A DNA stretch of 64,000 bases, from the NCBI RefSeq assembly GCF_000143415.4, contig NW_003314304.1, forward strand, positions 437,418 through 501,417, read 5' to 3'. Source of the DNA: Selaginella moellendorffii (Eukaryota > Streptophyta > Lycopodiopsida > Selaginellales > Selaginellaceae). A program made the position numbers and the translations under genes. Positions within the stretch are counted from its first letter, which is position 1; the number at the start of each line of letters is the position of its first letter. The notes beneath the pieces are model-generated. The model did no database searches and was not told where the DNA came from. It saw nothing but the letters and a program-made list of their open reading frames with translations. This document shows positions 45,570 to 61,074 of the stretch, piece after piece.

Positions 45570-48360
45570 TCAGTTCAAGCCAAGAATAAAAACACTTCTG
45601 ACCGAGTGCTTCTCACTCTTCCATGTCAGTGTTCCATAGCCCCATTCGAACTTGGATGAATCAACTGTGAATTGGATCTGGAAACTTAGAACCTGGAACA
45701 CGGATTTAAACCTGAGCTGTGGAGGAAACACCGCGACAGTCACTCCCGCCGGAGCTTCTACTGAAATGTTGTAGACCGACTTGCCAGCTCCAACGTTGGT
45801 AACTTTCCTGTTCACCACCGCTTTGGTGGAATTTGGCCCGCCAAACTGAGCGATGGGAACCACGATGGATGGATAGTTCAAGTCCAAGTAGGAGTCCAGG
45901 GGTGCACAAGATAAGTTCTTTCCAGTCATGAGCTCCAGCTGATCCCTTGTGTAGTTCATCGTGCATAGAAACTTCGTGTATTCATCCGGAGATATGTCGT
46001 AGACCAGGCCAGGACTAAGAGCTGCGACTGGATCAATCTGTCCGGCTCCCATCACAAATGGTGAAGCTTCTTCCCCATCGTAGTCTTTGATTGGGCTCTT
46101 TGTGTTGTCCAGGAAGCGTGCTACAAACACCAAACAAACGATCAAAGAGGGAAGACTAGTGTTTTTGTTCTCTTCGGTACCTGTTGTCATGAGAGCCGAC
46201 TTGATGGCTGCTGGACTCCAACTCGGGTGCCTGGATTTGACAAAGGCCGCGGCAGCACTGGCGTGAGGACACGCCATGGAAGTTCCAGAGATTATGTTGA
46301 AGTCGGTGTACATTGGCTTGCCATAATCGTTGATGGGCTGCTCAGGACTCCATGCAGCCAGTATGTCCGCACCAGGAGCAACGAGATCGGGCTGTAAAGA
46401 TAGAGTCCCAGTTTATATTAGTAAGACTCTCCTCCAGATACCTTAAGAATGCCATCGTTGGTAATATCAGGTCCCCTCGATGAGAAATCCGCAATGATTG
46501 GGGCTGGAGTGGTTTGTATGATCGTATGTGCTGGAGAGATGGTCGCTGTAGTATTCCTTGAGAAAAGTTTAAAAACCGTCAAGAAGTCTCAAACCAAAAA
46601 TGCATGAAAGCTTGTGTACCTCGAGTTCTTCAGGTAGGCATTAATCTCGTCCAAGGCGCTCCCAGTGACAGCAGCTCCAGCAAGATCAAGGAAGGACACT
46701 GCCTCTGTCGTATTTTCAATCCCCAAAATTACTCCAGAGGCACCAAGTTCTTTAAGATGTCGCTGGATGGCCGAGGATGATGCAACGCCCGGACTGTATT
46801 TGCACAAGACAATCTTTCCCTTGACCTTCTTCCCATCCAAAAAGCGTCCTGCACATAGGCTTAATGCCAAGTATGTTTTAGTGATAAGCTTTCATTCAGC
46901 TGAAACAGTGTTAGTTTTATCACCTGGCCTGTCCTATTCGATCAGATCTAGAAGAAGCATCACCACCCAAAATAAGCGTTGATATATCAGCCCGCCTGGG
47001 ATTCATTGCTATTCCCTGTTATATATACATGAGAAAGGAAAAATTCACGAAAAACAATCAAGTACCTGAACGGTTTTAGAGTTTCCAAGTTTGATGTCGA
47101 CCGAGAACTTCCTGTCGATAGTGCTTGCTCCCACTGTCAAAATCCATGGAGCCGAGTTCTCGATGGTTTGGAAGCCTGGACCTCCATTTCCAGCAGAACA
47201 TGATACAAAAATTCCCTTCTGCATTGCATGGAAAGCACCAATGGATATGGAATCCCCGTCATATCCGGTGGGATCTCCACCCAGCGATAACGAGAGAATA
47301 TCTACACCGTCGTGAATTGCGTCGTCGAATGCTGCCAGAATGTTGTCACTCTCACATTCAGGCGTGCAAACCCTGTAGATCGCAAGCCTTGCGGATGGAT
47401 GGCCCCCTCGAGCAACTCCTTTTCCAAGAGTTGTTAAAAAAGTGGCGTCTTTTACCAGGCTTCCAGCGATGGTGGAGGCCGTGTGAGTTCCATGCCCCTC
47501 TTCGTCCCGAGCGTTTTGATAAAGGCTCCCCACCTCCGAGTGTCCATAAGATCGAGCTCCTATAATTTTCCTGAAACAAATCACAATGCTTGAGAGATGA
47601 ACCCAAGAGTGATCTTACTTGTTGCAGCGGATCGTGTGTGAATGATTGGTGATTTTGGAATTGTCACATACTCCTTTCCATCTCTTTGGCACCGGTCCCA
47701 TCCCAGCGTCGTCGAAGCTCTTGGACTCCGGCCAAACACCTGGAAGTGGATAATTAACTCGGAAGTAAGCTTTTTCCATGATTACCAGTATCAAGGACTC
47801 CCACAATGACATCCGATCCAGAGCTAGAGTTGAGTTGAATGTGCGGACCACCAGAAAAGCTGTCGAGAAAATCCCAAGAGCGTGTTGTGTGGAGACTGAG
47901 TTTTTTGGAACGGAAAACCTTAACCACGCCAGGAAGCTCTGATAAACCACACGTCAAAACTCGTGACGAAAGCTTCAAAGAGAGGCATACTTGCAATGGA
48001 GTCGGCTTCGGCTTCAGTCAAGAAGGCGGAGAAGCCATTGAAACCGTGCTTGTAGCTGTGAACCAGCGACGATTCCTTGCTAAACATCAAACACAGTGAG
48101 GAGAAAAGAAAAATTGTTGCAAGAGGATTGTTTCGTACCTCCCCTTGACAGAGGCAAGAATTTGGTGATGAGACGATGTCACAGCCTCCGGTTTAGAGCT
48201 CCCAGTGTGCCCCAAGTAGACAATATATTTGCTAACAGGCTGCCAAAAACACCCAGCTTCTTAGAAATCTATCAAGCCGGAAAAAGGAAAAGATCACCTC
48301 GTTGGTTGCGGCAGCAGCAAGAACAGCAAGAGCAGCAAGAGAGAAAAAGACTCGTTCCAT
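45570..48360 (-). CDS. Subtilisin-like serine protease S2, apparently intact
   Basis: Second copy of the S1 gene with the same 11-exon layout, start codon at 48360-48358 and about 746 residues. The Asp (VGVLDTG), His (GHGTHT), Asn (CSAGNGGPG) and Ser (SGTSMACPH) active-site motifs are all present, as are the I9, PA and C-terminal domains. Compared with S1 it reads [10 protein letters not shown] at the end and [11 protein letters not shown] before the Ser exon. No stop or frameshift was found in any exon, and the NPRRADIS exon and the SWSPAAIK codon that are broken in S3 are intact here. Predicted secreted or apoplastic protease; substrate unknown. Divergent from P3. Confidence 0.85.
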
Positions 48361-48639
48361 CCCAAGCATCGCTCCAGGGAAATCTTCTCCCCATGCGGCT
48401 CCATTTTAAAGGCTAGAGCGCGGGCGGAGGCTCCAACCACGGGCAAAGGCCACTCCGCCGAAAAACACAGCCGATCAATAAGCCTCGTCCATTTCTATCG
48501 AATCTCGCATCATATCACCAAAATCCAAAGAAAGAACCTCGCACGCATCATTCCCGCCAAATGGAGGCAACTTAAACCAGTAAACCCGAGCTAGGGCTTT
48601 GTTTTTAAAACAAAGACTAGAGTTACAAAGAGTGTTAGA

Positions 48640-48843
48640 TCACTCGCTCTCTCTCTCGTGTCTAGGCAGAACAGGTATTACCTTCTTATAATGCAAAGTT
48701 TTTTTATGAGCAGCTTGATTAGGATGTACCCACTGTCCATAAGAAGAATTAGCAGCTGCGGTTCCACCACCACCACCACCACCACCACCGCCACTACTAG
48801 CAGCCGGCGGTGGCGGAGGCCCTGGCGGTAGAGGTGGCCGCAA
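48640..48843 (-). other. Pro/Gly-rich ORF, unit 2
   Basis: Copy of the ORF at 37705-37902 with a shorter glycine run and a different tail after HYKK (VIPVLPRHERE). Function and expression unknown. Confidence 0.3.
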
Positions 48844-48916
48844 GACTGGAAATCCTCCGCCTGGATTCGACGAGCTATCCTCGACGATGGCTTACAAGAG
48901 CAAGGATTAAGCTTCT

Positions 48917-49000
48917 TTGCGAGTGGAAGCCGAGTCTACTGGAATCCCTCTAGCAGTGAAAGCGGATCTTGTTACTACAACGATTGATCCACGAAAATCC
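48917..49000 (+). pseudogene. RsgA scrap in unit 2
   Basis: Reads VEAESTGIPLAV then ADLVT, identical in sense to the piece at 37976. Confidence 0.5.
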
Positions 49001-49274
49001 AGCAAAGAGAAAAGGTCGAGAACTTACACGATGGCAAATGGTGGAGAGAAATCCCAGTGGAAGCCAACGCCTCCTGTGTGCTGCATGAAAGCTGCCATGT
49101 ATCGTCATACGCGTCGATCGAGGAGACTGGACCCTTGAATCCTTTGGTTCACCCAGCGATGCCCACATTCCATCCCATCCACTGTCATCCTCGATCAGGG
49201 CTGGATCCTGCAAGCCCTGGCGCGGTGGTGCGCCAGAGATCCCCGAGACATTGATAGCATAGCTTAAACCCTGG

Positions 49275-50042
49275 ATGGAAGCTTTACATGGTTGCCAAGA
49301 ACACTTTCGCCGGGATGATCACTTGGAATCATACGCTTGTCTCGTCAGGTGCTGTGGCAACGCGAAAGATCTGAGCGATGCTCGCAAGATCCACGCTTTG
49401 ATCGAAGGAACCCATTACAAGAACAACATCTACATTGCGAATCTCCTCGTCACTGCATATGCCCAACGAGGGCATGTAAACGAAGCAAAGTGCTTTTTTG
49501 ACAGTGTAGAAGTTCCAAACGTTATCACGTGGAATTGCATGATCGGAGCGTATGGGCAAAATGGACACTTAGACGATGCTTGGGCATTGTTTAGACGCTG
49601 TTTACAGCCAAACATAATGACCTGGAACGTTCTTATCGTGTCGTTTGCCCAGAATCTACATTGTGCTGAGTCCATTCATCTCTTTGACGTTTTGAATCTG
49701 GAAGGATTCAAGCCAGACGAGCTGAGTTTCATGGGCCTTTTGATTGCTTGCTGCCACCTTGGGCTGGTAATTGCTGCTAGAGATACCTTGGCTTCAATGG
49801 TTTTTGACTACGATATAAGCCCTGAGCGAGATCACTACTGCTGCTTGATCGGTGTTCTTGCGGGAGCTGGGCTCTTGGATCTCATCAACACAATGCCATT
49901 TCTTCCAGATGTTTCCAACTGGGGATGCTTCGTGAGTGCCTGTAAGATCCACTCTGTTGGAGTGGATAGGAGTGTTGGTGCTGCTTGCAATGCCATCGCG
50001 ATGGATCCTAAAAACTCAGCACCATACGACAATTTTTACTGA
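49275..50042 (+). CDS. PPR copy P3, internally shortened but open (255 residues)
   Basis: Derived from a P1-like gene. Relative to P1 it has lost 861 bp (287 codons, in frame), joining NIYIANLLV directly to TAYAQRGHVNE. It also lost 12 bp (DDAE) in the E1-like part and 11 bp near the end, so it finishes PYDNFY. A 1-bp deletion just after the usual start (AAGAACACTTTC) would kill the normal frame, but the ATG 15 bp upstream (MEALHGCQEHF) is now in frame with the rest. About five PPR motifs remain. It could be a mini-PPR or a pseudogene that happens to be open; I cannot decide from sequence alone. Confidence 0.5.
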   Translation: MEALHGCQEHFRRDDHLESYACLVRCCGNAKDLSDARKIHALIEGTHYKNNIYIANLLVTAYAQRGHVNEAKCFFDSVEVPNVITWNCMIGAYGQNGHLDDAWALFRRCLQPNIMTWNVLIVSFAQNLHCAESIHLFDVLNLEGFKPDELSFMGLLIACCHLGLVIAARDTLASMVFDYDISPERDHYCCLIGVLAGAGLLDLINTMPFLPDVSNWGCFVSACKIHSVGVDRSVGAACNAIAMDPKNSAPYDNFY

Positions 50043-53000
50043 TGAGTGGTTAAACTAGCATTTTGGTATATTTAAATTTTTTGTGAAGCTTTTTTCAATC
50101 TAACTCTCTCGAAAGTTGTTATACCAGAATATTTTACTGCTCCTGTAGTGTTGGAGCTCTGTTTCAAGGAATTCTTTACCTGCTCCAAATACTGTAAAAC
50201 CACTTCTAAAACGAGCTCTTTTATAGTTAATTAAATCATTAATAATTAATTAATTATGTTTAGGGTTTAAGGTCTATTCAAGAGCACAACATGGAGAAGA
50301 AATGAAGTGTTATATATGATTTTGAAATTGTGTATTCTAATAGTAGAATTTCAAGTCTGCAGCAAATGGATATTGCTAGTCCACACAACAGTGAAGGCAA
50401 GATCCAGAACAACATTGTTGTATCGCCCCCTAGTGCAAACTAAACCAGTTAGGAAGCGATAGTGGTGGATAGTGTGGTAGTACCAGTTGCTGTCTTCTAA
50501 GTCATAAACCATCTTCGTTGTGCAGATGATTCATGCAGAAGTAGCATGCACCTGCGGAGATGAAGAACCTATCACCACTCGGCTGATGGACACCATGGCA
50601 GTACATTGAATGTGAATCAAGCTCCTACCACTCTGATCCTGGTCCTCGTCCCAAACCAAGAGTTTGATTATGTCATCTTTATAATCCTATACAACCTGCA
50701 CTTGTACCAGTGGAAGCAAACCAACATCTGGAGTACTGTTGGAATTGGAATGACTTTGCACAAATTAAGCCTTACATTGTATCTTTTCTGCATCATATAC
50801 ATCTTTCCAAGCTCTGAAATCCTGACAAGCTGGGGGTCATGGTCCTTGTTAGGAAGTGGTTGCCATGAATTTGTGAGGGAGAAGTAGACCTTGCGCTTGC
50901 AAACCACATAGAGACGTCGCAAGGACTCCAAGCAAGGACGTGATCCTCTTCACCTCAAGTATATAATAAAGAAAAAATTAGGTTCATACTTTTAGTTACC
51001 ACGAAAGCATGACAAACTGTGTGGCATGCTAAAGCAAGAGTTAAGACCCAACTATTCTGGGCACTTAGATATGTGTATGCACGAACATCTCTATAGGAGA
51101 CTGTTTTCAACTTGAAGGATGAGAACACCCCCTATACTGTGAACCAGAAGAAAATCTCTTTCTTTGTTCACAACCTTGTGACCTTTTCCTTGAGACCACC
51201 ATGCTCGTCCCATTGTCCTATGACCACCACCATATACTCTAGATCATATCCATGAGTTGCAAGGCCATGCGAAGGATATTTCTTTGCTCATCACCTGGTG
51301 AATAACAACAGCAGTAATTTCTGTACCTCTTGTAGAATTTCTGCTATGTTGAATTATAACTTACTACGGAAAAGCTGATATAGTTGGTACATAGCCTTTA
51401 GGGCTGATCCTTTACAATCAAATTGGTTAGACTTTTGAAAGCAAATTTATAACCATCTTGTGTTATTTAAGGTTATAAGTCATTTTTAGACTGTGCTTTC
51501 AATGTGAGAGTCTAACACTTTTTTCTTAATTATTGAATATTTTTTTTAGGATTCAAACGTACTAGATTACCTAAAAAAATACTCAAAGCTCTCAAAGCAT
51601 AGGCAAACTTATTATTGAGCATTTAGCTGACAGCTATTTGATACAAAATTAAAAGAAGAGCATAATTATTTCATTGGTTATATGATTGACTTGGTTGTAA
51701 ATTGATTTTTCTTTACTTTAAAGAAAAAGGACTTTTAGGATTGTGGTAGTAATGAAAGTATATGCCTCTGAACAACTAATTTTGAGGATTTTATTTATTA
51801 GTTATGATAAAAGTCAGAGACTAATAAGGAAAAAAAAGCTTTTAGTTTCCTTACACATACACCACTTTAACTATTGAATTAACTTTTGATCCTGTTTAGT
51901 ATATATTAGTATATATAGTACAGTTTCAGTATATAGTTTGCCCATATATATATATATATATATATATAAAATAGTACTGTTTAGTATATAATATTTAGTC
52001 TTTTAATTAAAAAGGTAGAAAAATATACTCTAACTTTATAATGTCTATATTTGATGGTCACATAACTCAATTTTATTTTGCATTTGAATACCTTAAAAAG
52101 CCCATATAAATGAATTTCATCATAGTTTTATTCTAGAACCTGATAGATATAGTAATCTTGAAAATTACAATAAATCACATATTCTTAAGGTCATTAGTGT
52201 ATATGTAAAATTCATAACTCTAATGAATTATTAAATTTATTTCTATAATAAATTTAAAATATTTAATTAAAATTTTAAGGTATTATTATTATATATTTTA
52301 CAAAAATAAAAAAACCTAATATATATAATCTATATAAGCTGGAAAGTTAAATGAGCTCTTTAAAATATCAATAGTAGGACCTTAATAAATAAAAATATTT
52401 TGTGTAAAATAACTTTTATAATTTTTAATAAATAGGTAAGAATTGCTGATGTAACCAGTTTAAACAGCTAAAAACCTCTAAACCAATGATGATAATCATA
52501 AAGTGGTTAGTGCACTAAGTTAAAGTATTGCAATTAATCAAAACACTAGGTCAGAGCATCATAATATGTTGAGATATACTAGAGGTAGTAAATTTTAGTA
52601 AATTTAAATAAAGAATATGTATTAATACTAAAAAAATACTTATATTTAAGAAAATAATAAAGTGATTAGAATGATATTTTAGAAAAAATATTTAATTTTT
52701 TTTATTTTATATGGGTGGTAGGATAAACCTAGAATATGGTTGGATATTCTGGGATATTTTACCATCTAACAGTTAATATTTATTTAAATTAATCTTTTAC
52801 TTATAAACATATTTATAATTTATAAACACTTCCTAGTATATTCTACTTTATTCTACCATTGAAAGTTGTAATAAAATTAGAATTAAATTTATGTAAGTAA
52901 CTATCTTAATTAATAGTGTTTAAATTTATAAATAAGGTAATTATTGATTATATTATCATTAAAAATAAATAAATAAACAAGCAAGTTGCTTGTATGTAAA

Positions 53001-53890
53001 TCTACTTGTACCTGAATAGCTTAAGGTACACAAGCTTTCATTCATTTTTGGTTTGAAAGTTCTAGAGTTTTTGTAACTTTCCTACAGCAAGCTATAATAC
53101 AAGCTCCAAATAAGAAACTTTTACTTGAGGATTCTTTACATCCGGATCTAGTCTGCATCATGGAAAGCCATCAATTTACTCTGGAACTTCCCTCACACCG
53201 GTGCTGCTCAAATCCAGGTATCCGCGTTGGAGCTATCAAGTCGGCTCTTGGTACCAAAGACTATTCAACACTAGCTCTGGCGAGTTATGGATATTGGCAA
53301 GCTTAAGTAAGCTTACTTCCATGTTAAAATCTCAATGTTTCATCTAACACAAACCTCTAGGTGTTTGGCCCGCATCCAAGAGCATAACGAGCGGACAAGG
53401 AAGAATCAAGTAGCAGCTCCATCATAGTCAAAAACCATTGAAGCAAAGGATTCTTTGCCCAAGGTGGGGATGAAGAGGACTAACTTAGTATATAAGATCA
53501 GGCGTTGGCATAGAGTTCTCGTCTCTCTCATTGAGTTACAGATCAACCCCAAGCACAAGCCATCGAACAGTGCTGGGATCTTACGTTTTGTTGCTACAAT
53601 TTGACAGGAAATTCTCAAGCACGGTGTTGTACCGTGGACTAGAAATGCTCAGAGCAAACCCCAGTGCAGTGAAATTGATCAATCGAAAGCTCTTTTATTC
53701 AACACCTCGTAAGATCCACTTTGAGACCAGGTGGAGTTAAACGAATGTTTTGTAGAAAGTTTGGGTACTGCATTATTATGCCGAAAGAGGGCATCTTGGA
53801 AATGAAAGGGATTGAAGCTTGACGCATTGTTTTGCCGCCAAATCTTGTGACCTGGAACATTCTTATCATGTCGTCTGCCATCTCTTCAAC
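50043..53890. other. Spacer 3 of the array, AT-rich
   Basis: Homologous to spacers 1 and 2 with many small deletions. A (TA)n run lies at about 51943-51967, shorter than in spacer 1. No insertion at the point used in spacer 2. No gene recognised. Confidence 0.6.
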
Positions 53891-56685
<2,795 letters not shown>

Positions 56686-56988
56686 CCCAAGCATCGCTCC
56701 AGGGAAATCTTCTCCCCACGCGGCTCCATTTTAAAGGCTAAAGCGCGGGCGGAAGCTCCAACCACGAGCAAAGGCCACTCCGCCAGGCGATCAATAAGTC
56801 TCGTCCATTTCTATCGGATCTCGCATCATATCACCAAAATCCAAAGAAAGAACCTCGCACGCATCATTCCCGCCAAATGCAGGCAACTTAAAACACTAAA
56901 CCCCAGCTAGGGCTTTGTTTTACCGCATTAAAACAAAGACTAGAGTTACAAGGAGTGTTAAATCACTCGCTCTCTCTCTCGTGTCTAG

Positions 56989-57210
56989 CTAGCTTCTATG
57001 ACGCCTTTGCTGTGAAGGGGCCGCAACGCTAGCCTTCTTATAATACAAAGTTTTTTGATGAGCAGCTTGATTAGGATGTACCCACTGTCCATAAGAAGAA
57101 TTAGCAGCTGCGGTTCCACCACCACCACCACCACCACCACCACCGCCACTACCAGCGGCACTACTAGCAGAAGGCGGTGGCGGAGGCCCTGGCGGTAGAG
57201 GTGGCCGCAA
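56989..57210 (-). other. Pro/Gly-rich ORF, unit 3
   Basis: Third copy, with a longer glycine run and a different C-terminal tail (ASVAAPSQQRRH). Repeat-number variation and changing tails argue against strong coding constraint. Confidence 0.3.
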
Positions 57211-57289
57211 GACTGGAAATCCTCCGCCTGGATTCGACGAGCTATCCTCGACGATGGCTTACAGGAGCAGGGATTAAGCTTCTTTGCGA

Positions 57290-57345
57290 GTGGAAGCGGA
57301 GTCTCTCTAGCAGTGAAAGCGGATCTTGTTACTACAACGATTGAT
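57290..57345 (+). pseudogene. RsgA scrap in unit 3, further shortened
   Basis: Same position as the scraps at 37976 and 48917 but the bases for TGIP are deleted (GTGGAAGCGGAGTCTC runs into TCTAGCAGTG). Confidence 0.45.
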
Positions 57346-57644
57346 CCACGAAAATCCAGCAAAGAGAAAAGGTCGAGAACTTACACGATGGCAAATGGTG
57401 GAGAGAAATCCCAGTGGAAGCCAACGCCTCCTGTGTGCTGCATGAAAGCTGCCATGTATCGCCATACGCGTCGATCGAGGAGACTGGACCCTTGAATCCT
57501 CTGGTTCACCCAGCGATGCCCACATTCCATCCCATCCACTGTCATCCTCGATCAGGGCTGGATCCTGCAAGCCCTGGCGCGGTGGTGCGCCAGAGATCCC
57601 CGAGACATTGATAGCATAGCTTAAACCCTGGATGGAAGCTTTAC

Positions 57645-58142
57645 ATGGTTGCCAAGAACATCTTTCGCCGGGATGATCACTTGGAATCATACGCTTGTCT
57701 CGTCAGGTGCTGTGGCAACGCGAAATATCTGAGCGATGCTCGCAAGATCCACGCTTTGATCGAAGGAACCCATTACAAGAACAACATCTACATCGTCCAA
57801 ATGTATGGCAAATGTGGGAGCTCTGGCGACGCACGCAGCGTGTTTGATTCCCTTCGCACCCCCAACTCCTTTTCATGGACAATCCTGCTCCAAGCCCACA
57901 TTCACAACCAGCAGCTCCACGAGGCCAAGCGCGTTCTCGATTCCATGCCCGGGAAGAATGTAGTGACTTGGAATGCGCTTCTTTCGGCAAATGCCAACAG
58001 CGGGCAAGTTCATAAAGCCAGGCTTGTTTTCGATCGAATTCCAGAGTGGGACGTTTTTTGCATGAATGCTATTGTCACTGGGTTTGCGAAAGCTGGAATG
58101 ATCAGCCAGGCTAGAAACCAATTTGAAAACATGCCAGCGTGA
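57645..58142 (+). pseudogene. PPR copy P4, truncated at array edge
   Basis: Matches P1/P2 from the start codon to FENMP, then homology stops at 58135 and a stop codon follows at once (165 residues). A 12-bp in-frame deletion removes ANLL after NIYI. It lacks the extra T and the 43-bp deletion of P2, so those arose in P2 alone. Only three to four PPR motifs remain. The breakpoint marks the right border of the segmental array. Confidence 0.85.
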
Positions 58143-58731
58143 TTTCCAGAAAGAGTACGTGCCTCGCTTCCATGCTTTAGATGCTCAAATGATTCTTTCA
58201 TTCGCTTTCGCTCGCATAAATTACTCGTGTTGACAAGAAAAGAGTTGAAGTGTGTGTGAGAGAGAGAGCTGTGTGTGTGTAAGTGTGTAACTTATCATGT
58301 AGATTCCCCTGCATTCCCTGTCCTTTTGCTTCCTTTTTTTGTTCCATAGGCCAATGGATCGCTTGCTTCTTCTCTCCTCTTGCACTCTGCTTCGTCAGTT
58401 TCACTCGGGAAAACGTATTCTTAAGTAATTGTTCGTTGGCCTCGGCGAGAAACGAAGGCTTTCCCCATTTTCTCCAGAGATGATCTTAAGACGTTGTTTT
58501 CTTGTGAGAATCGGTGCTCCTCCTCCCCAGCACCATGCATTTGATGATTCCACGCCACCATTTGCCTCGTCATATGCTCACTGCCGCTGTTCTTCCTCTG
58601 CTTCCAGAGCACAGGCGCCAGAAAACTTTGAAGAGGCATTGTGAACTTGACACCATTTCCTCCAGGTATTTCATCTCTTGTTTGATCGTTTTCTTGACGA
58701 TGTTCACCTCAGGTAATCCAAGCTTTCAGGC
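58143..58731. other. Between the array border and PHO1-like gene
   Basis: Unique sequence with a short GA/GT-rich run (about 58255-58290). Possibly the promoter and 5' leader of the PHO1-like gene. Nothing else recognised. Confidence 0.4.
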
Positions 58732-60400
58732 ATGGTGAAGTTCCAGAAGCAGCTCGTCCCAGAGTGGCGGGTGAAGTACTGCGACTACAAGCAGCTCAAG
58801 AAAGCTGTCAAGAGAATCAAAAACCAGATCCTACATACCAAGAACCAGGAGCACAAGGTGTTCGATCCAAATGTCTTCTCGGTTGACAAGAGCAAGCTTC
58901 AAAACTTGCTGCAAAATCCCAGCGCCATTCTGAGCAGCTGCTGCGAACAATCCATATCCTCGGAAACGTCCATGGTTTGTGATGATGTTCTGGACTGTAA
59001 AGACAAAACAAAACACTTCAATATGATCAGGTTGTGCACAAGACGAGAACTGGAGATGGCGAGGATTTTTACGAGACGGAGCTGTTCGGAACTCGATCGG
59101 ATCACGAAAAGAGCTTCTTTTTCGGCCTTGACGATCAGCTCAACAAAGTGGACAAGTTTTTTAGATGCAAGGAAGACGAGTACGATGCTCAAGCACAGCA
59201 ACTTCACATCTAAATGGAAGAGCTCATCGCTATGCAAGGTAGCCTCTAATTCTGTAGCACTTAACTTGGAATTGTTTGATCTCTGCCATGTTGTAGATGA
59301 CGAATCTCAGAGTTTGAAGGGGAGCCCCGGCAACAAAGGAAAGGTTCAGCGAGCAGCCAAGATGCTCCAGACGGCCTTTGTCGAATTTTATCGTGGGCTT
59401 CGACTCCTAAGAAACTTCAGGTGAATGACCTCTAGATCCATGTTCTCAAAGTGTTGAAAACTTACTTGCCAGCTCCTTGAACATGATGGCATTCGTCAAG
59501 ATCCTCAAGAAATATGACAAGGTACTTATGGAAAATGGCAAATTACTGCAGACTTCTAAAAAGGTTTTTTAAATTCTCAGGTGACTGGACAGAATGCGTC
59601 TGGCAGTTATCTGAAGATGGTCGAAACTCTCATTTTGCAACGTTGGATAAGGTGTGAAGAAATTTTCCTTTGGGGGTCTTGCTGATGGGATTTCATTGCT
59701 CCAATGCACTCCAGGTAGTAAAGTTTATGGACCATGTAGAGAGAGTGTTCACTCTGCACTTTACAAAAGGCAACCGAAAGCAAGCCATGGCATATCTCAG
59801 GCCCATACACTCTGCGAGCAATCATGGGAATATAAACTTTATCCTGGGTAAGAGCAGGATATCCATTTCATTCATTCGGATCTTCGTTATTAATTAACCT
59901 TCTTCTATTAAAATCTATAGGCCTCTTCAGTGGTTGCTCCTGGAGTCTCCTAGCAGCGTTTGTGTTAATCCTTGTGCTTGGAAACAAGGACGGGATCACA
60001 ACGAAGCACATACAAGCAGTCTTCCCCATGTTCAGGTAAACAGTGCCATACTTTTATGAAAAGTTTTGTATCTTTTGTTTCTTACAGCACACTTTTCTTG
60101 TTCGTGCTACACTTGTACATGTATGGAATGGAGCATTTACGTCTGGAAGCAGGTTCGCATCAACTACACCTTCATTTTCGAGTTTTCACCCAAGCAGGAG
60201 CTCAGACACCAAGACGTGCTTCTTCTCAACACGGGCTTGACAACTCTTATCATAATTGGAATGATCTTTCATCTCGCAACTTACACAGTTACTCACGTTG
60301 ATAGCGAAATCATCGCGCTCGTTGTCTTCCTGGTGCCAATACTCTCCATTGTACATTCCACCTATGATCGACATTTGTGACAAGACTAGGGTATGTTCAC
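58732..60400 (+). pseudogene. PHO1: PHO1-like phosphate exporter (SPX-EXS), disrupted and 3' truncated
   Basis: PHO1 proteins export phosphate; the SPX domain senses inositol pyrophosphates. Here: SPX start VKFQKQLVPEWRVKYCDYKQ with the basic KKAVKRIKNQ helix, intron 58975-59030, then FYETELFGTRSDHEKSFFFG and KVDKFFRCKEDEYD. TAA at 59211-59213 interrupts HI-x-MEELI. The SPX end follows (AFVEFYRGLRLLRNF, MMAFVKILKKYDKVTGQNAS). The EXS part starts GLFSGCSWSLLAAFVLILVLG and continues to RINYTFIFEFSP and two more membrane segments. Further lesions are a missing base near 59625 (SHFATLDK out of frame) and an extra A near 60127 (LYMYG to WSIYVW). The rest of EXS is absent after about 60380. Confidence 0.82.
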
Positions 60401-61074
60401 GCATTTATACTCATTCTTTCATGGTGTGGATCAAAAGCGAGAACCAGACACACTCAGGTCGGAACGACAGGGATCAAACTCATCAGTAATAACGGAGAGG
60501 TTTGTATTCTGGATTGAATCCGCGTCTCTCAACAAGCTTTTGAAAATGGAAGGAGAAGCTTTCATTCCAAAGATTCAAGCTTTTGTTTCAAGAAGTATCG
60601 CAGTTGCTTTCGTCTTGTTCAGCAAAACCAGAGAAGAGAAACACTGCTCCTAACTTTCACGCGTATGTTCTTTGAGGACCTTTTTAGGTGCAAATAGAAG
60701 TACAGAAGCAACTACACGCACAGCTGGAGGTTACGTTTTCTCTTTTTTCTTTCCGGTGTAGACCTCTGGGTTCTGTTCTTTTCTCCAGCTCCAAATCGAA
60801 GCACAAGCCAAGAACTGCAAGAACGAGCCAAAGGAGGCTGCTCCAGCAGCACTGCAGTCGACAGAAACCAGCATCTGGTCACACGCCAAGTGCCTTGAAG
60901 GAAGAGCAAAGGCAAAATTCTATCACCATTGATGATGGGACGCAGAGATTGTATACTAGTGGTTTCATGTCAATCGCATTGCCTCTAGAAAAGGAAAGCA
61001 CTCACCATACCTCTGAGAATAACTGTAATCTATTCATTTAATTTTCAGCTAAAACTTTCAGAGATCACCGGACC
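60401..61074. other. No gene recognised
   Basis: Short ORFs only. A possible acceptor (TTTTCTCCAG at about 60780-60789) is followed by LQIEAQAKNCKNEPKEAAP, which I cannot assign. Confidence 0.35.
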
